This document shows positions 1 through 10,442 of a stretch of 64,000 nt of DNA, in pieces. The DNA is from Cyclobacterium qasimii M12-11B (lineage in GTDB: Bacteria > Bacteroidota > Bacteroidia > Cytophagales > Cyclobacteriaceae): NCBI RefSeq assembly GCF_000427295.1, contig NZ_ATNM01000029.1, positions 1 through 64,000 on the forward strand. Reading direction: 5' to 3'. The notes beneath the pieces were generated by a model, which saw only the letters and a list, made by a program, of their open reading frames with translations, searched no databases and was not told the DNA's origin. Position 1 is the first letter of the stretch. Each line of letters starts with the position of its first letter. A program made the position numbers and the translations under genes.

Positions 1-415
1 ATATGGGGATTGCATCGCCACGCTTCGTCATTGCGAGGAGGTACGACGAAGCAATCTACTTTTATTACATGGATTGCTTCGGGACTTCTAGTAATCGATA
101 AAGCATTACAATCCTTATTGTCCCTCGCAATGCCGCGTGGAGTCCAATTGCGGAATAGTTTCAGGATTTTACACCACGATTCGTCACTGTCAGGATGGAG
201 ATTAAGCAGACTGTTTTGATATGGGATTGCATCGCCACGCTACGTCATTGCGAGGAGGTACGACGAAGCAATCTTGGCCATAACAAAGATTGCTTCGGGA
301 CTACTGTGTATCGAATAAGAATAAAATCCTTTTTGCCCCTCGCAATGACGGGTTTATTTAGGTGGCGAAATTCTTTTGACCAAAAGCGATTCTCTTTTGA
401 CCGTTAGCTTATTTT
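1..415. repeat. Two tandem copies of a widespread palindromic repeat
   Basis: Two diverged copies of one unit lie in direct orientation. Both begin with an atgggattgcatcgcc-like segment (near 1 and near 220), then cgtcattgcgagg (26-38 and 243-255), an inner gacgaagcaatct/gattgcttcgggac pair, and finish with ctcgcaatg (125-132 and 340-346). The ends of each unit are inverted repeats of each other (cgtcattgcgagg against cctcgcaatgacg). Elements of this type are common between genes in many bacteria and their chance reading frames are often misannotated as small proteins. I see no real gene here. Confidence 0.75.
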
Positions 416-3190
416 TTATTTTAAGAGTTGTACCGTTCCTTTGATTTTTTTCTGCCTTAGATTTTCATCCATGACATCGAAAATAACGATGGCCTCATAA
501 TAATAAGTGCTCGCTGGAAGCTCATTTCCATTTTGATCTTTTCCGTCCCAATTGATGTAAATGTCTCTCTCGGTTGCTTGAGCACTATTGTATTCGTGAA
601 CCAATACGCCCCATCTATTATAAATTTTAATAGCAACCGCTTCTACAAATCTTGGACATTTGACATATGGATTGTCAAAAGCTTGGAAAGTTTCATTTAC
701 ATTGTCTCCGTTAGGTGTAAAGACATTCGGTAGCTCATAGTAGGGGCAATTGTCTATACAAACAATATTGCTTGGCGCGCTTTCGTTGCCGGAACGGTCG
801 ATGGCTGTGATGTAATAGCAGCCTTTTAAATCGGTTAAGCCATCTATTCTCGTTTCATTATTGATGACAGAAACATCTTTGACAAAGTTAAAGGTGCCTT
901 CTTCTCCGGTTTCTGAAAAATAAATTTTATAGCCATTCAACTCTGTATCACAGTTCCCAGAGAAGTCTGGTACCCAGCTTAAGTCATGGTAGAAATCACT
1001 GAAATTGCAGGGCTTATCTGCAAGGAATGCCTGGCAATCGGGGCCTTCATAGGAAAGTACCGGAGGGCAAGGCAATCTGTCATCATCAGGTTTTGCACAG
1101 ACGATTTGAGACTTATTCGCCAGAGGATATTCCAAAATATCTAAATTGTAATCTCCATTGGTGATCACATAGTAACAATATTCTTTATCCGTATCCAGAG
1201 GAATGCCATTGTGACTTCCATCATCCAGGAAAACAAAACCAGCCTGAGTCACATCTACCTCACCTATCAATACAAAATTGTCTGTATCATTGGCACCAGG
1301 GTCTGTTCTGTTCCGGTATACCAAGTGAGGGTATTTTGCCACTTCATTGTTCCAGGAAACAGCAAATTCCCAATTTAATTCGATGGACTCATTGATAATA
1401 GTAGGGTCTAAGCGAACTGAAGACGCTGTATTTGAGGAATCTGTGATTACTCCCTGAGACAAGAGGATTACTTGGTAATTATAAACCAGGTTCTCAGTGT
1501 TTATATTAGTGTCTGTAAATATCGTGTCACTCGTTGTAATTAATGAAGTACGGTCGTTTGTTCCTGTAAATCCCTGACTTCGAATTAATTCATAAGTGTA
1601 CGGTCCAGGGTATAAGACAGGATCAATGTCGTAAGGAGGGGTCCACTTCACTAAAATCTCGCCCTCGTCAGTGCTGGTTTTCTCCACACTGACATTGGTG
1701 ATAAGTGGCACGTCTACATCTATTGTAATACATATTTCATCCGAAACATAACTTTCTCCACTTCTAGGAGCAGGGAAGGCAGCCACTAACCTGTAGCAAT
1801 ATGTGTTTCCTGGGCTTAATCCCATATTGTCATTATTGTCAACAAAAGAGACCACGTCCATATTGGTGGTGCCCACCAATTCATATCCCGGTCTAATCCC
1901 TGTTTCGCAAGAGTCCGGCTCATAATTGTCACTGTTAACCCTACGCCAAACCTGCATGGTTTCTGCTGTGTTCGCACAGGCATAAGGATCCCACTCTATT
2001 ACTGCTGAACGTCCCTGCTGTTGTTCAATATTAAAGAAACTAGGTGGTGGAGCCACTACTGTAATGTTCCAGGTTTTAATGTCTACTAAAGAAGGTCCGG
2101 AATCCGGGTCATCTGCTATTCGAACCCTCACTTGGTATGTACGGGCCCTCACATGGCTACAAACTGTTTGCCAATCGAAATTAACGATACCTGGGGAGGA
2201 TTGAAAAATGGAAATAGGATTGTAGGTAGCTGGAGATGAGGTGATTTCTATCGGGTCACCAAAAACTTCGATTTTAATAGGGTCACCATCAGGATCCATT
2301 CCTTGGAAAATCTCCGTTATATCTGTACCCGCCTCGACGCAAATGTCATCAGGCATAATCAATTCAGGTCTTCGATTGTCTGTGTTTTCTATGATAATTT
2401 GCATGTCACGCAAAACATAGCCGATTCTGGTCCATTCTCCTGCAACCAGGCGCCACTCTTCTATTCGAAAGGCCACATTGTATTGACCAGCTATACCAGG
2501 AGCATCCCAAATAAGGTCTCCGGTGACAGGGTCTAATTCCAATATTGCTGGTGTGGTACCATCTTGTTTGGTAAAGCTAAATTCACCTGAAGCAGGGCTA
2601 CGGTAATTGTTTACCTGTCGCTGAAAGGCTTGTTTTGGAATGTCCAACACATAAGCCAAACTGTCTCCATCAGGATCATAAGCTCCGGGATTATGAATGT
2701 AAGTTTGATTGACCGCTCCATTGTCTACTGGTGCAATGGTTAGGACAGGAGAATTATTGACGCCCAGAAAGGGGTCAATATTTATCATGGTTTCAATATA
2801 AAATGGAGTGTCAACAGATTGATCCATGTTCAATGTGTTCGCATTCCGGTTAAATTCCATAAACCTAATGGTATAGGTTCCTGGCCCTTGAAAAGTATGG
2901 GTGATTACAAATGTGTTTTTTTCAATGTCATTTCCGAGATTCTCGGTGCTGGTAATGTCACTTTCCGTATTCAATATCTCAGACCTGCCATCGCCAAAGT
3001 CGATTTCACCTGGGCCAAAAATGACAGATGAACGGGTGTCAGTATAACCTACAACAGTGATTTTGTAAGTCAATGTTTGGGTAGAGACCCTTTCAGCAAT
3101 GATCTCTCCTGCTCTAATATGGGTGGCATAAGAGGAGACAGAGCTCAGCATTAAAGCCATCAAGCCCAATAGAAAATAGCAATATTTCAT
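416..3190 (-). CDS. Secreted multidomain protein with gliding-motility C-terminal (T9SS type B) sorting domain
   Basis: A protein of about 924 residues. I start it at the ATG at 3190, where a typical signal peptide (MKYCYFLLGLMALM..., ending near SSYA) begins; an upstream ATG at 3232 would only add 14 non-signal residues. The first third looks like PKD/cadherin-type beta-sandwich repeats (PVDNGAVNQTY, DPDGDSLAY). The middle holds at least three fibronectin-III-like repeats (for example VEWD/ILVKWTPPYD segments). The last roughly 90 residues carry the CHU_C/gliding-motility-associated signature: LPNVFTPNGDNVNETF, YNRWGVLVHE, WDGKDQNG and STYYYEA. This domain routes proteins through the type IX secretion system to the cell surface. 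The role is probably adhesion or surface display; no catalytic domain is visible. It is transcribed away from sdhC. Confidence 0.85.
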   Translation of the reverse strand: MKYCYFLLGLMALMLSSVSSYATHIRAGEIIAERVSTQTLTYKITVVGYTDTRSSVIFGPGEIDFGDGRSEILNTESDITSTENLGNDIEKNTFVITHTFQGPGTYTIRFMEFNRNANTLNMDQSVDTPFYIETMINIDPFLGVNNSPVLTIAPVDNGAVNQTYIHNPGAYDPDGDSLAYVLDIPKQAFQRQVNNYRSPASGEFSFTKQDGTTPAILELDPVTGDLIWDAPGIAGQYNVAFRIEEWRLVAGEWTRIGYVLRDMQIIIENTDNRRPELIMPDDICVEAGTDITEIFQGMDPDGDPIKIEVFGDPIEITSSPATYNPISIFQSSPGIVNFDWQTVCSHVRARTYQVRVRIADDPDSGPSLVDIKTWNITVVAPPPSFFNIEQQQGRSAVIEWDPYACANTAETMQVWRRVNSDNYEPDSCETGIRPGYELVGTTNMDVVSFVDNNDNMGLSPGNTYCYRLVAAFPAPRSGESYVSDEICITIDVDVPLITNVSVEKTSTDEGEILVKWTPPYDIDPVLYPGPYTYELIRSQGFTGTNDRTSLITTSDTIFTDTNINTENLVYNYQVILLSQGVITDSSNTASSVRLDPTIINESIELNWEFAVSWNNEVAKYPHLVYRNRTDPGANDTDNFVLIGEVDVTQAGFVFLDDGSHNGIPLDTDKEYCYYVITNGDYNLDILEYPLANKSQIVCAKPDDDRLPCPPVLSYEGPDCQAFLADKPCNFSDFYHDLSWVPDFSGNCDTELNGYKIYFSETGEEGTFNFVKDVSVINNETRIDGLTDLKGCYYITAIDRSGNESAPSNIVCIDNCPYYELPNVFTPNGDNVNETFQAFDNPYVKCPRFVEAVAIKIYNRWGVLVHEYNSAQATERDIYINWDGKDQNGNELPASTYYYEAIVIFDVMDENLRQKKIKGTVQLLK

Positions 3191-3614
3191 ATTATGGTTT
3201 ATTTCAGCGGGTTGCCCTATTAAAGTTTGCATGAATCAGCTCCGTATCGCTAAGATACATCGGATCAAATTCTTGCTCCTAAGAACAAAACGTTTTTATT
3301 TTTCAATGGTTACCCTAAATTATAGCTTTATAGCGAATTTCTCATTTTCTGTAGTATTTTATTATCGATTAGTTTTACCCCTAAGCCCTCTCAAAGATGT
3401 TTTTTAATAAAAACAACAAAGGAATAGAAGGGAGAAACAAACTTTTTATTTTCTAACCGGTTCTAATCTAGCTTAATGAATATTTTTTTTCATTCAGGTA
3501 GGAAGGAGATCATAAACAAAAAGGTACAGACTAAGTTTAATCAATGGTATAGGTAATTTAATGGTAAATTATTTAGAACTATTTAAAATAAGATGATTGA
3601 CAGTTGTTTGATTG
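3191..3614. other. AT-rich divergent intergenic region
   Basis: Non-coding stretch between the leftward surface-protein gene and the rightward sdh operon. It is AT-rich and should hold both promoters. I see no hairpin or open frame worth calling apart from the sdh promoter candidate listed next. Confidence 0.5.
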
Positions 3615-3642
3615 TTTGCTATTGATTACAAATGTAAATTTG
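3615..3642 (+). promoter_or_regulatory. Candidate Bacteroidota-type promoter of sdhCAB
   Basis: TAAATTTG at 3635-3642 matches the Bacteroidota -7 consensus TAnnTTTG. A TTTG at 3615-3618 could serve as the -33 element; the 16-base gap is slightly short. It lies about 40 bases before the sdhC ATG. This is a motif match only. Confidence 0.45.
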
Positions 3643-3682
3643 GCGTCAATACAAAGATCAAACCGTAATAACGAAAAATTAT

Positions 3683-4366
3683 ATGAGTTGGGTATCTAAA
3701 ACCTTAAATAGTACGCTGGGCAAAAAATTAATAATGGCCCTTACGGGAATTTTTCTTATTTTGTTTCTAGTAGTTCACCTTGCTGGAAACTTGCAATTAA
3801 TTTTGCCAGATGATGGAAAATCCTTTAATGTTTATGCTGAGACAATGGCGTCGAATCCATTGATCAGAATTGTTTCAATTTTAAATTTCGGGTTTATCCT
3901 TCTGCATGCTGTGTATGCTGCGATCCTTACCCGTCATAACAAAAAATCCAGGCCGATTGGTTATGCTGTATCGAAAGCTTCAGAGAATAGCTCTTGGAGC
4001 TCCAGAAGCATGGGGATTTTAGGAACTTTGATCCTTATCTTTCTTTTGGTTCACCTAAGAGGGTTTTGGTACGAGTTAAAGTTTGGAGAGGTGCCAATTG
4101 TTACCTATGATGGCGTAAGCTACAAAGATACCTTTGCCATTGTTTCAGCTGCTTACCAGAATATATTTTATGTTATTTTCTATGTAGTGAGTATGGGGGT
4201 TTTAGCTTTTCACCTGGCCCATGGTTTTTCCAGTGCTTTTCAAACCTTAGGGATCAATCATAAAAAATACACCCCTTTTATCAAAAAATTAGGATTGGCA
4301 TTTGCCATCATAGTTCCTGCATTATTTGCATTGATTCCCATTATAATGTTTATACAGGGAAGCTAA
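3683..4366 (+). CDS. sdhC: Succinate dehydrogenase cytochrome b558 subunit
   Basis: A 227-residue membrane protein with five hydrophobic segments (about 16-38, 62-82, 110-125, 158-178, 203-223). It anchors the SdhA/SdhB catalytic subunits, binds haem b and passes electrons to menaquinone. Histidines inside or beside helices (H32, H75, H124, H177, H180) are the candidate haem ligands. Length and the opening LNSTLGKKLIMALTG fit the single-subunit b558 family found in Bacteroidota and epsilon-proteobacterial fumarate reductases, not the SdhC/SdhD pair of proteobacteria. It is the first gene of sdhCAB; sdhA starts 46 bases downstream. Confidence 0.95.
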   Translation: MSWVSKTLNSTLGKKLIMALTGIFLILFLVVHLAGNLQLILPDDGKSFNVYAETMASNPLIRIVSILNFGFILLHAVYAAILTRHNKKSRPIGYAVSKASENSSWSSRSMGILGTLILIFLLVHLRGFWYELKFGEVPIVTYDGVSYKDTFAIVSAAYQNIFYVIFYVVSMGVLAFHLAHGFSSAFQTLGINHKKYTPFIKKLGLAFAIIVPALFALIPIIMFIQGS

Positions 4367-4412
4367 GGAGACTAAAATTAAGAAATTAAAGGGAAATTAA
4401 ATTTGAATATTG

Positions 4413-6347
4413 ATGAAACTTGATTCAAAAATACCCAATGGTCCTTTGGCTGAAAAATGGACCAATCATAAGTTTAACGTTAAATTGGTCAATCCGGCCA
4501 ATAAAAGAAAATACAATATTATAGTAGTGGGTACTGGCTTGGCTGGTGCTTCTGCTGCGGCCTCACTTGCAGAACTTGGTTATAATGTCCAGGCTTTCTG
4601 CTTTCAGGATAGCCCAAGGAGAGCGCATTCTATTGCTGCTCAAGGAGGGATTAATGCCGCAAAGAATTATCAAAATGACGGTGACTCTGTTTACCGACTG
4701 TTTTATGACACCATTAAAGGAGGCGATTATCGCTCCAGAGAAGGTAACGTTTATCGTTTAGCTCAAGTATCAGTGAATATTATTGATCAGTGCGTTGCTC
4801 AGGGAGTACCGTTTGCTAGAGAATATGGAGGCTTACTTGCCAATAGGTCTTTTGGTGGTGCACAAGTTTCAAGAACTTTCTATGCCAGGGGACAAACTGG
4901 ACAACAATTGCTATTGGGTGCTTATTCTGCACTTAGCAGACAGGTAGCCAATGGTAAGGTGAAACTGTATCCAAGAACAGAAATGATGGATGTAGTTACT
5001 ATTGATGGAAAAGCAAAAGGGATTGTTACCCGAAATTTAATTACAGGCGCCATAGAGTCTCATAGTGGAGATGCTGTATTGCTTTGTACTGGAGGTTATG
5101 GAAATGTTTTCTTCCTTTCAACCAATGCAATGGGGTCCAATGTGACTGCAGCTTGGAGAGCACATAAGAAAGGTGCCTATTTTAGCAATCCTTGTTACAC
5201 CCAGATACACCCTACTTGTATTCCGGTTTCAGGTGATCACCAGTCTAAGCTAACACTTATGTCTGAATCCCTAAGGAACGATGGCAGGGTATGGGTACCT
5301 AAAACAATACCAACAGCTGAAAAATTAAGGAAAAAGGAAATAGCCCCTAAAGACATCAAAGATGAGGACAGGGATTATTACCTGGAAACAAAATATCCAT
5401 CCTTTGGTAATTTGGTACCAAGAGATGTTGCTTCTCGAAATGCGAAGTACGTTTGTGATGAAGGAAGAGGAGTAAATGAAACAGGTGAAGCAGTATTCCT
5501 TGATTTCAGGGATGCCATTTTGAGAGATGGTGAAGACGCTGTGAGAGGTAAATATGGCAACTTGTTTGACATGTATGAGAAAATCACCGGTGAAAATCCT
5601 TATAAAACGCCAATGAAAATATATCCAGCTGTCCATTATACTATGGGTGGACTTTGGGTAGATTATAACTTGATGACTAATGTACCAGGATTGTACGCAC
5701 TTGGGGAAGCCAATTTCTCCGACCACGGTGCAAACAGATTGGGAGCCTCTGCACTTATGCAAGGTTTAGCAGATGGTTACTTTGTCATCCCTTATACTTT
5801 GGGAGATTATTTGGCAAGCCATCCTAATGGTAAAATTTCAGTAGATCATCCGGAGTTTAAAAAATGTGAGGATGAAGTGAAAGCCAAGGTGCAACAATTG
5901 TTGACCATCAATGGTAATAAAACAGTCGATCATTTCCATAAAAAATTGGGTAAGATCATGTGGAATTATTGTGGAATGGCCAGAAACGCTGCAGGTCTTA
6001 CCAAGGCGAAAGAAATGATCAAAGAGCTTAAGAAGGAATTCTGGTCCGATGTTAAAGTTTTAGGAACTGGAGAAGAACTTAATCTTTCTTTAGAGAAAGC
6101 ACACAGGGTTGCAGATTTTCTGGAACTAGGTGAGTTAATGGTAGTTGATGCACTGCATAGAGAAGAGTCTTGTGGTGGTCATTTCAGAGATGAGCACCAG
6201 ACTCCTGAAGGAGAAGCTTTGCGGGATGATGAGAATTTCGCTTATGTTGCCGCCTGGGAGTTTGCAGGTGAAGGGAAAGAAGAAGTCTTGAATAAAGAAG
6301 AGCTTGTTTTTGAAAATGTTAAGCTTACACAGAGAAGCTACAAATAA
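4413..6347 (+). CDS. sdhA: Succinate dehydrogenase / fumarate reductase flavoprotein subunit
   Basis: Catalytic subunit that oxidises succinate to fumarate (644 residues). The FAD-binding Rossmann motif is [12 protein letters not shown] at about 39-49. The histidine that carries covalent FAD is in [11 protein letters not shown] (H72). The substrate-site motif HPTCIPVSG is near residue 266, and the [13 protein letters not shown] stretch near 440 contributes the catalytic arginine region. I choose the ATG at 4413; the codon just before it is a TTG in the same frame and would add only one residue. Length matches the Bacteroidota enzyme. Second gene of sdhCAB, followed by sdhB after 29 bases. Confidence 0.96.
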   Translation: MKLDSKIPNGPLAEKWTNHKFNVKLVNPANKRKYNIIVVGTGLAGASAAASLAELGYNVQAFCFQDSPRRAHSIAAQGGINAAKNYQNDGDSVYRLFYDTIKGGDYRSREGNVYRLAQVSVNIIDQCVAQGVPFAREYGGLLANRSFGGAQVSRTFYARGQTGQQLLLGAYSALSRQVANGKVKLYPRTEMMDVVTIDGKAKGIVTRNLITGAIESHSGDAVLLCTGGYGNVFFLSTNAMGSNVTAAWRAHKKGAYFSNPCYTQIHPTCIPVSGDHQSKLTLMSESLRNDGRVWVPKTIPTAEKLRKKEIAPKDIKDEDRDYYLETKYPSFGNLVPRDVASRNAKYVCDEGRGVNETGEAVFLDFRDAILRDGEDAVRGKYGNLFDMYEKITGENPYKTPMKIYPAVHYTMGGLWVDYNLMTNVPGLYALGEANFSDHGANRLGASALMQGLADGYFVIPYTLGDYLASHPNGKISVDHPEFKKCEDEVKAKVQQLLTINGNKTVDHFHKKLGKIMWNYCGMARNAAGLTKAKEMIKELKKEFWSDVKVLGTGEELNLSLEKAHRVADFLELGELMVVDALHREESCGGHFRDEHQTPEGEALRDDENFAYVAAWEFAGEGKEEVLNKEELVFENVKLTQRSYK

Positions 6348-6376
6348 TTGATTGAACCTATAAAATTCATCATAAT

Positions 6377-7126
6377 ATGAATCTTACATTAAAAGTGTGG
6401 AGGCAGAAAAACCCATCTGATAAAGGGGGCTTTAAAGATTATACATTAAGTGGAATTTCTTCAGACATGTCTTTCTTGGAAATGTTAGACGTTTTGAATG
6501 AAGACCTTTCAGAAAAAGGAGATGATCCTGTTCATTTTGATCATGATTGTAGGGAAGGAATATGTGGCATGTGTTCCTTATATATCAATGGACAACCTCA
6601 TGGACCAACTCAAACGACTACTTGTCAATTGCACATGCGTTCTTTTAAGGATGGAGATACCATTACTATAGAACCTTGGAGAGCAAGTTCTTTTCCAATT
6701 ATCAAAGATTTGGTAGTAGACAGAAGTTCATTTGACCGTATCATCCAGTCTGGGGGATATGTTTCAGTGAACACTGGTGGTGTTCCTGATGCCAATGAGA
6801 TTCCTATTCCAAAGATAATTGCAGATGAAGCTTTTGATTCTGCTACTTGTATTGGTTGTGGAGCTTGTGTAGCTGCTTGTAAAAATGCTTCTGCCATGTT
6901 GTTTGTTTCTGCTAAGATTTCTCAGTTGGCTTTATTGCCGCAAGGAAAGGTAGAGAAACGAGGACGTGCAGAGAAAATGGTCGCCCAGATGGATGATGAA
7001 GGATTTGGTGCTTGTACAAATACAGGTGCTTGTTCTGCGGAGTGTCCTAAAGGGATAGACTTAAGTAATATCGCTAGAATGAATAGAGAATATTTTGCTG
7101 CTTCTCTTAGTACGGAGGAACATTAA
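6377..7126 (+). CDS. sdhB: Succinate dehydrogenase iron-sulfur subunit
   Basis: Electron-transfer subunit (249 residues) linking the SdhA flavin to the SdhC haem. The N-terminal ferredoxin-like domain has the 2Fe-2S cysteines C58, C63, C66 and C83 ([16 protein letters not shown]). The C-terminal domain has [13 protein letters not shown] for 4Fe-4S and [15 protein letters not shown], which with the last cysteines of the first motif supports the third cluster. It is the last gene of sdhCAB and is followed 21 bases later by a clear terminator, so the three genes form one transcription unit. Confidence 0.96.
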   Translation: MNLTLKVWRQKNPSDKGGFKDYTLSGISSDMSFLEMLDVLNEDLSEKGDDPVHFDHDCREGICGMCSLYINGQPHGPTQTTTCQLHMRSFKDGDTITIEPWRASSFPIIKDLVVDRSSFDRIIQSGGYVSVNTGGVPDANEIPIPKIIADEAFDSATCIGCGACVAACKNASAMLFVSAKISQLALLPQGKVEKRGRAEKMVAQMDDEGFGACTNTGACSAECPKGIDLSNIARMNREYFAASLSTEEH

Positions 7127-7147
7127 AACTTACTTCAAACATAATTA

Positions 7148-7174
7148 AAGACCGGATTTCCGGTCTTTTTTTTT
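7148..7174 (+). terminator. Rho-independent terminator of sdhCAB
   Basis: AAGACCGG (7148-7155), loop ATTT, CCGGTCTT (7160-7167), then a T run to 7174. The 8-bp stem is perfect and sits 21 bases after the sdhB stop. Confidence 0.92.
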
Positions 7175-7286
7175 GCCATACCCCATAGGTTTAATAAAGC
7201 TTGGTAGGTAGTTCTAGTGGTGAACATTAGGTTTTACGATATTTTTTATTATTTATGGCTAGCAATTAATCAAAAAATTAAATTAA

Positions 7287-8696
7287 ATGGAGCTTATAGA
7301 CTTATCTATTTTTATTGTCTACATGATATTTATGCTTGGTGTAGGCTTTTACTTTATGAGAAAAAACACCGGTCAGGATGACTATTATGTAGGTGGGAGG
7401 AATATCGGAAGTTGGCATATTGGGCTTTCTGTTGTAGCAACTGATGTAGGAGGTGGTTTTTCAGTAGGACTTGGTGGATTAGGTTTTGTGATGGGGCTTT
7501 CCGGTAGCTGGATGCTGTTTACCGGTCTTTTGGGAGCCTGGATTGCTGCAGTATTTTTGATTCCGAAAGTAAAATCGAATCCAGCATTTGAAAAGTTTTA
7601 TACTTTGCCACAAATTTTCCAACACCTGTTTGACAAGAAAGTAGGGATTGCGGCTGCCGTAATTTCCTTCGTCGGATACCTTGGATTTACCTCTTCCCAA
7701 TTACTTGCTGGGGCAAAGCTTGCTTCTGGAACCTTTCCTACTCTTGACTTGAACACGGCCCTGCTAATTATGGGCATCATAGCAGTCATTTACACAGTAT
7801 TGGGAGGCCTCAAAGCAGTTATATATACCGATACCATCCAATGGATCGTGCTGATGATGGGGTTTATATTTATTGGGTTGCCGATTTCTTATTACCACGT
7901 AGGTGGCTGGGAAGTAATTAGGGCCACGCTTCCTGATGAATATTTTTCATTGACCAATTTAAGGTGGCAGGATCTTGCCAACTGGGGGATAACTATTTTA
8001 CCGATTTGGTTTGTGGGAATGACGCTATACCAACGGATATTTGCGAGTGCAGATGTGAAATCAGCCAAGAAAGCATGGTTTATAGCAGGTTTGTTCGAAT
8101 GGCCTATAATGGCCTTTATGGGTGTTTCCTTAGGCCTATTGGCCAAAGTAGCTTTTGAGCAGGGGTTGATCGTAGGAAGTCTTGAAAGCCTGGATCCAGA
8201 AATGGGACTGCCTATTTTGTTAAGTACCGTTTTGCCTCCTGGCATTATGGGGCTGATGATGTCCGCTTATTTTTCAGCGGTACTTTCTACCGCTGACTCT
8301 TGTCTGATGGCCGCTTCTGGAAACCTTACCACGGATTTATTTGGGAAGTTCTTAAAATCCAAAGATGATAAGTTTGTCATGCGGGTGAGTCAGCTCTTTA
8401 CTTTGCTCATTGGAGTGATAGCATTGGTCATCGCTTTACAAATGACGAATGTGCTTGAGCTTATGTTGTATTCATATGCTTTCATGGTATCAGGTCTCTT
8501 TGTTCCCATCATTGCAGGTTTATTTTGGAACATGCGCTCACCTCATGCTGCCTTGGCATCCATGATTGTGGGTGGCGTTACTACTGCTGCATTGTCTTTA
8601 TTGGAGCTTTCTCTGCCATTTGGTCTTGATCCTAACTTTTTTGGGGTTTTTGCATCTCTAGCAGTGTTTTTGCTTGTATATAAGATTGATAAATGA
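7287..8696 (+). CDS. Sodium:solute symporter family transporter
   Basis: A 469-residue inner-membrane protein with about 13 hydrophobic segments. It opens with the SSS pattern (an N-terminal helix, then FMRKNTGQDDYYVGGRNIG) and has the conserved early glycine-rich stretch DVGGGFSVGLGGLGF. A later LSTADSCLMAASGN segment matches the family's helix-8 region that contributes to sodium binding. It probably couples sodium entry to uptake of a small organic solute; the substrate cannot be told from sequence. It is followed 33 bases later by a GNAT gene and then a racemase gene on the same strand, so the three could be co-transcribed. Confidence 0.88.
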   Translation: MELIDLSIFIVYMIFMLGVGFYFMRKNTGQDDYYVGGRNIGSWHIGLSVVATDVGGGFSVGLGGLGFVMGLSGSWMLFTGLLGAWIAAVFLIPKVKSNPAFEKFYTLPQIFQHLFDKKVGIAAAVISFVGYLGFTSSQLLAGAKLASGTFPTLDLNTALLIMGIIAVIYTVLGGLKAVIYTDTIQWIVLMMGFIFIGLPISYYHVGGWEVIRATLPDEYFSLTNLRWQDLANWGITILPIWFVGMTLYQRIFASADVKSAKKAWFIAGLFEWPIMAFMGVSLGLLAKVAFEQGLIVGSLESLDPEMGLPILLSTVLPPGIMGLMMSAYFSAVLSTADSCLMAASGNLTTDLFGKFLKSKDDKFVMRVSQLFTLLIGVIALVIALQMTNVLELMLYSYAFMVSGLFVPIIAGLFWNMRSPHAALASMIVGGVTTAALSLLELSLPFGLDPNFFGVFASLAVFLLVYKIDK

Positions 8697-8729
8697 ACAG
8701 TTAATATTTAATTAAATTAAAAATTATAA

Positions 8730-9170
8730 ATGTTTACCTTAGAAACACTATCGGCTATTGACAATGCTACCTATTTGCAAAAACTTGAAATTGCTGACTT
8801 TTTATTTGAGCACCTTGATCAATATGGTGACCCTAAAGAGGATATCATGCGGTGCCTCGATTATGCACTAGATCAAGCTGCGGATAAAGGTGGTTTTTCA
8901 GTTTTGGCTAGAGAAGAAGGGAAGGTAGTAGGCGTTGTGGTGGTCAACAAGACAGGGATGTCTGGTTATATTCCCGAAAACATTATTGTATACATTGCTG
9001 TAGATGCATCGCAAAGAGGCAAAGGCATGGGGAAAAAGTTAATGCAAACAGCTATAGATATGGCGCATGGTGATGTTGCGCTTCATGTGGAGCCTGATAA
9101 TCCGGCGAAAATTCTCTACGAAAAATTAGGCTTTGAGAATAAATACTTGGAAATGAGGTTGAAAAGATAA
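8730..9170 (+). CDS. GNAT-family N-acetyltransferase
   Basis: A 146-residue protein with the acetyl-CoA binding motif VDASQRGKGMGKKLMQ (R/Q-x-x-G-x-G/A) at about 90-106 and the C-terminal AKILYEKLGFENKYLEMRL strand typical of single-domain GNATs. It probably transfers an acetyl group to an amine on a small molecule or amino acid. Its stop is one base before the start of the racemase-like gene, which strongly suggests co-translation and a shared substrate such as an amino acid. The acceptor is unknown. Confidence 0.85.
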   Translation: MFTLETLSAIDNATYLQKLEIADFLFEHLDQYGDPKEDIMRCLDYALDQAADKGGFSVLAREEGKVVGVVVVNKTGMSGYIPENIIVYIAVDASQRGKGMGKKLMQTAIDMAHGDVALHVEPDNPAKILYEKLGFENKYLEMRLKR

Positions 9171-9171
9171 T

Positions 9172-10242
9172 ATGGCGTTCTTAAATCTATACAGGGATAA
9201 GCTCAAAGCTAATTTTGAGTTTCTGAAAAATGAGTTTGAAGTCAATGACGTTTCATGGGGTATAGTGTCGAAAATTCTTTGCGGTAATCGAATGTACCTA
9301 CAGGAGTTGATCAACATGGGGACCAATGAAATCCATGATTCACGAATTAGTAACCTGGCAAAAGTAAAAGAATTAAACCCAGATGTTCAGACGGTTTATA
9401 TAAAACCACCGTCAAAAAGAAATCTTGGTGATGTGGTAAGGTATGCAGACGTCAGTCTTAATAGTGAATTGAATACCATCAGATGGATTAGTGATGAAGC
9501 TGTAAAGCAGGATAGATGGCATAAAATTATTATTATGGTGGAGACCGGTGACCTCCGTGAAGGGGTGATGGGAGACCATCTGCTTGATTTCTATGCCAAG
9601 GTGTTCGAATTGCCAAACATTGAAGTTATTGGGCTTGGCACCAATTTGAACTGCTTAAATGGGGTGCTTCCCTCTGCAGATAAATTGATTCAGCTTTCTC
9701 TTTACAAGCAGATCATTGAGCTTAAATTCAATAAAAAGATTCCTTGGGTATCTGCAGGCACTTCGGTTACCATCCCACTTATGCTTCGCAAGCAATTGCC
9801 TAAGGGTGTGAACCACTTTAGAATTGGCGAAACACTTTATTTCGGTGTGGATTTGGTTGAAGAAAAAACCATTGAGGGCATGCACAGCAATGTCTTTGAA
9901 TTGTTTGCTGAGATCATCGAAATGCAGGAAAAGCCATTGCTCCCAACAGGTACTTTGGCAGCAAATCCCCAAGGTGAAGTATTGGAAATCGATACCTCTC
10001 TTTATGGGCAATCCTCTTTTCGCGCCATACTGGATTTAGGTCTTCTGGATGTTGATCCCAAATACCTTATTCCTGATGATGGTGCCTTTGAAATCTTAGG
10101 CGCAAGTTCTGATATGATTATTATTAATTTGGGTGAAAACCCCAAAAATTATAAGGTAGGGGACTTGATTAAATTCCAGTTGAAATACATGGGCGCCCTA
10201 GCCATTCTTAATTCTAGTTATATAGAAAAGAGAGTCGTTTAA
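9172..10242 (+). CDS. Alanine/ornithine racemase-like PLP enzyme (fold type III)
   Basis: A 356-residue protein of the alanine-racemase N-terminal-domain superfamily, closest in look to the ornithine racemase (Orr) branch. The PLP lysine is expected in VSKILCGN (K34), where Orr proteins have a similar SK/TK-hydrophobic-CG motif. Further barrel segments include VETGDLREG, IGLGTNLNCLNG, VSAGTSV and FRIGETLYFG. A C-terminal beta domain follows. It likely racemises a basic or small amino acid. Start at 9172 lies one base after the GNAT stop. The coupling to a GNAT and an upstream SSS transporter suggests amino-acid use, which is inference. Confidence 0.8.
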   Translation: MAFLNLYRDKLKANFEFLKNEFEVNDVSWGIVSKILCGNRMYLQELINMGTNEIHDSRISNLAKVKELNPDVQTVYIKPPSKRNLGDVVRYADVSLNSELNTIRWISDEAVKQDRWHKIIIMVETGDLREGVMGDHLLDFYAKVFELPNIEVIGLGTNLNCLNGVLPSADKLIQLSLYKQIIELKFNKKIPWVSAGTSVTIPLMLRKQLPKGVNHFRIGETLYFGVDLVEEKTIEGMHSNVFELFAEIIEMQEKPLLPTGTLAANPQGEVLEIDTSLYGQSSFRAILDLGLLDVDPKYLIPDDGAFEILGASSDMIIINLGENPKNYKVGDLIKFQLKYMGALAILNSSYIEKRVV

Positions 10243-10442
10243 TAGTGCTTTCCTTTAATTTTTTTGAGATGGTGTCATTTCAGTCTTATTTGTTGCTTCA
10301 GGGCTCAGTAGAAAAATTGCTTCTACTGAGCTTTGATAGCAAAAAAGGAAAGTAAGAATTTTGAACACGCGAATTCTCAAAGTACTTTTTTTGCTTGTAT
10401 TTTCATAAGGTTTACAACAATGATTTTTTTTGGACCAAAGAA

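Noticed and set aside
10-407. Two small open frames of about 70 residues at the window start
   Set aside because: Both are translations of the widespread cgtcattgcgagg repeat, which often yields false small genes.
5325-5762. A 145-residue open frame on the minus strand inside sdhA
   Set aside because: It is a shadow of the strongly conserved sdhA reading frame and has no family-like sequence.
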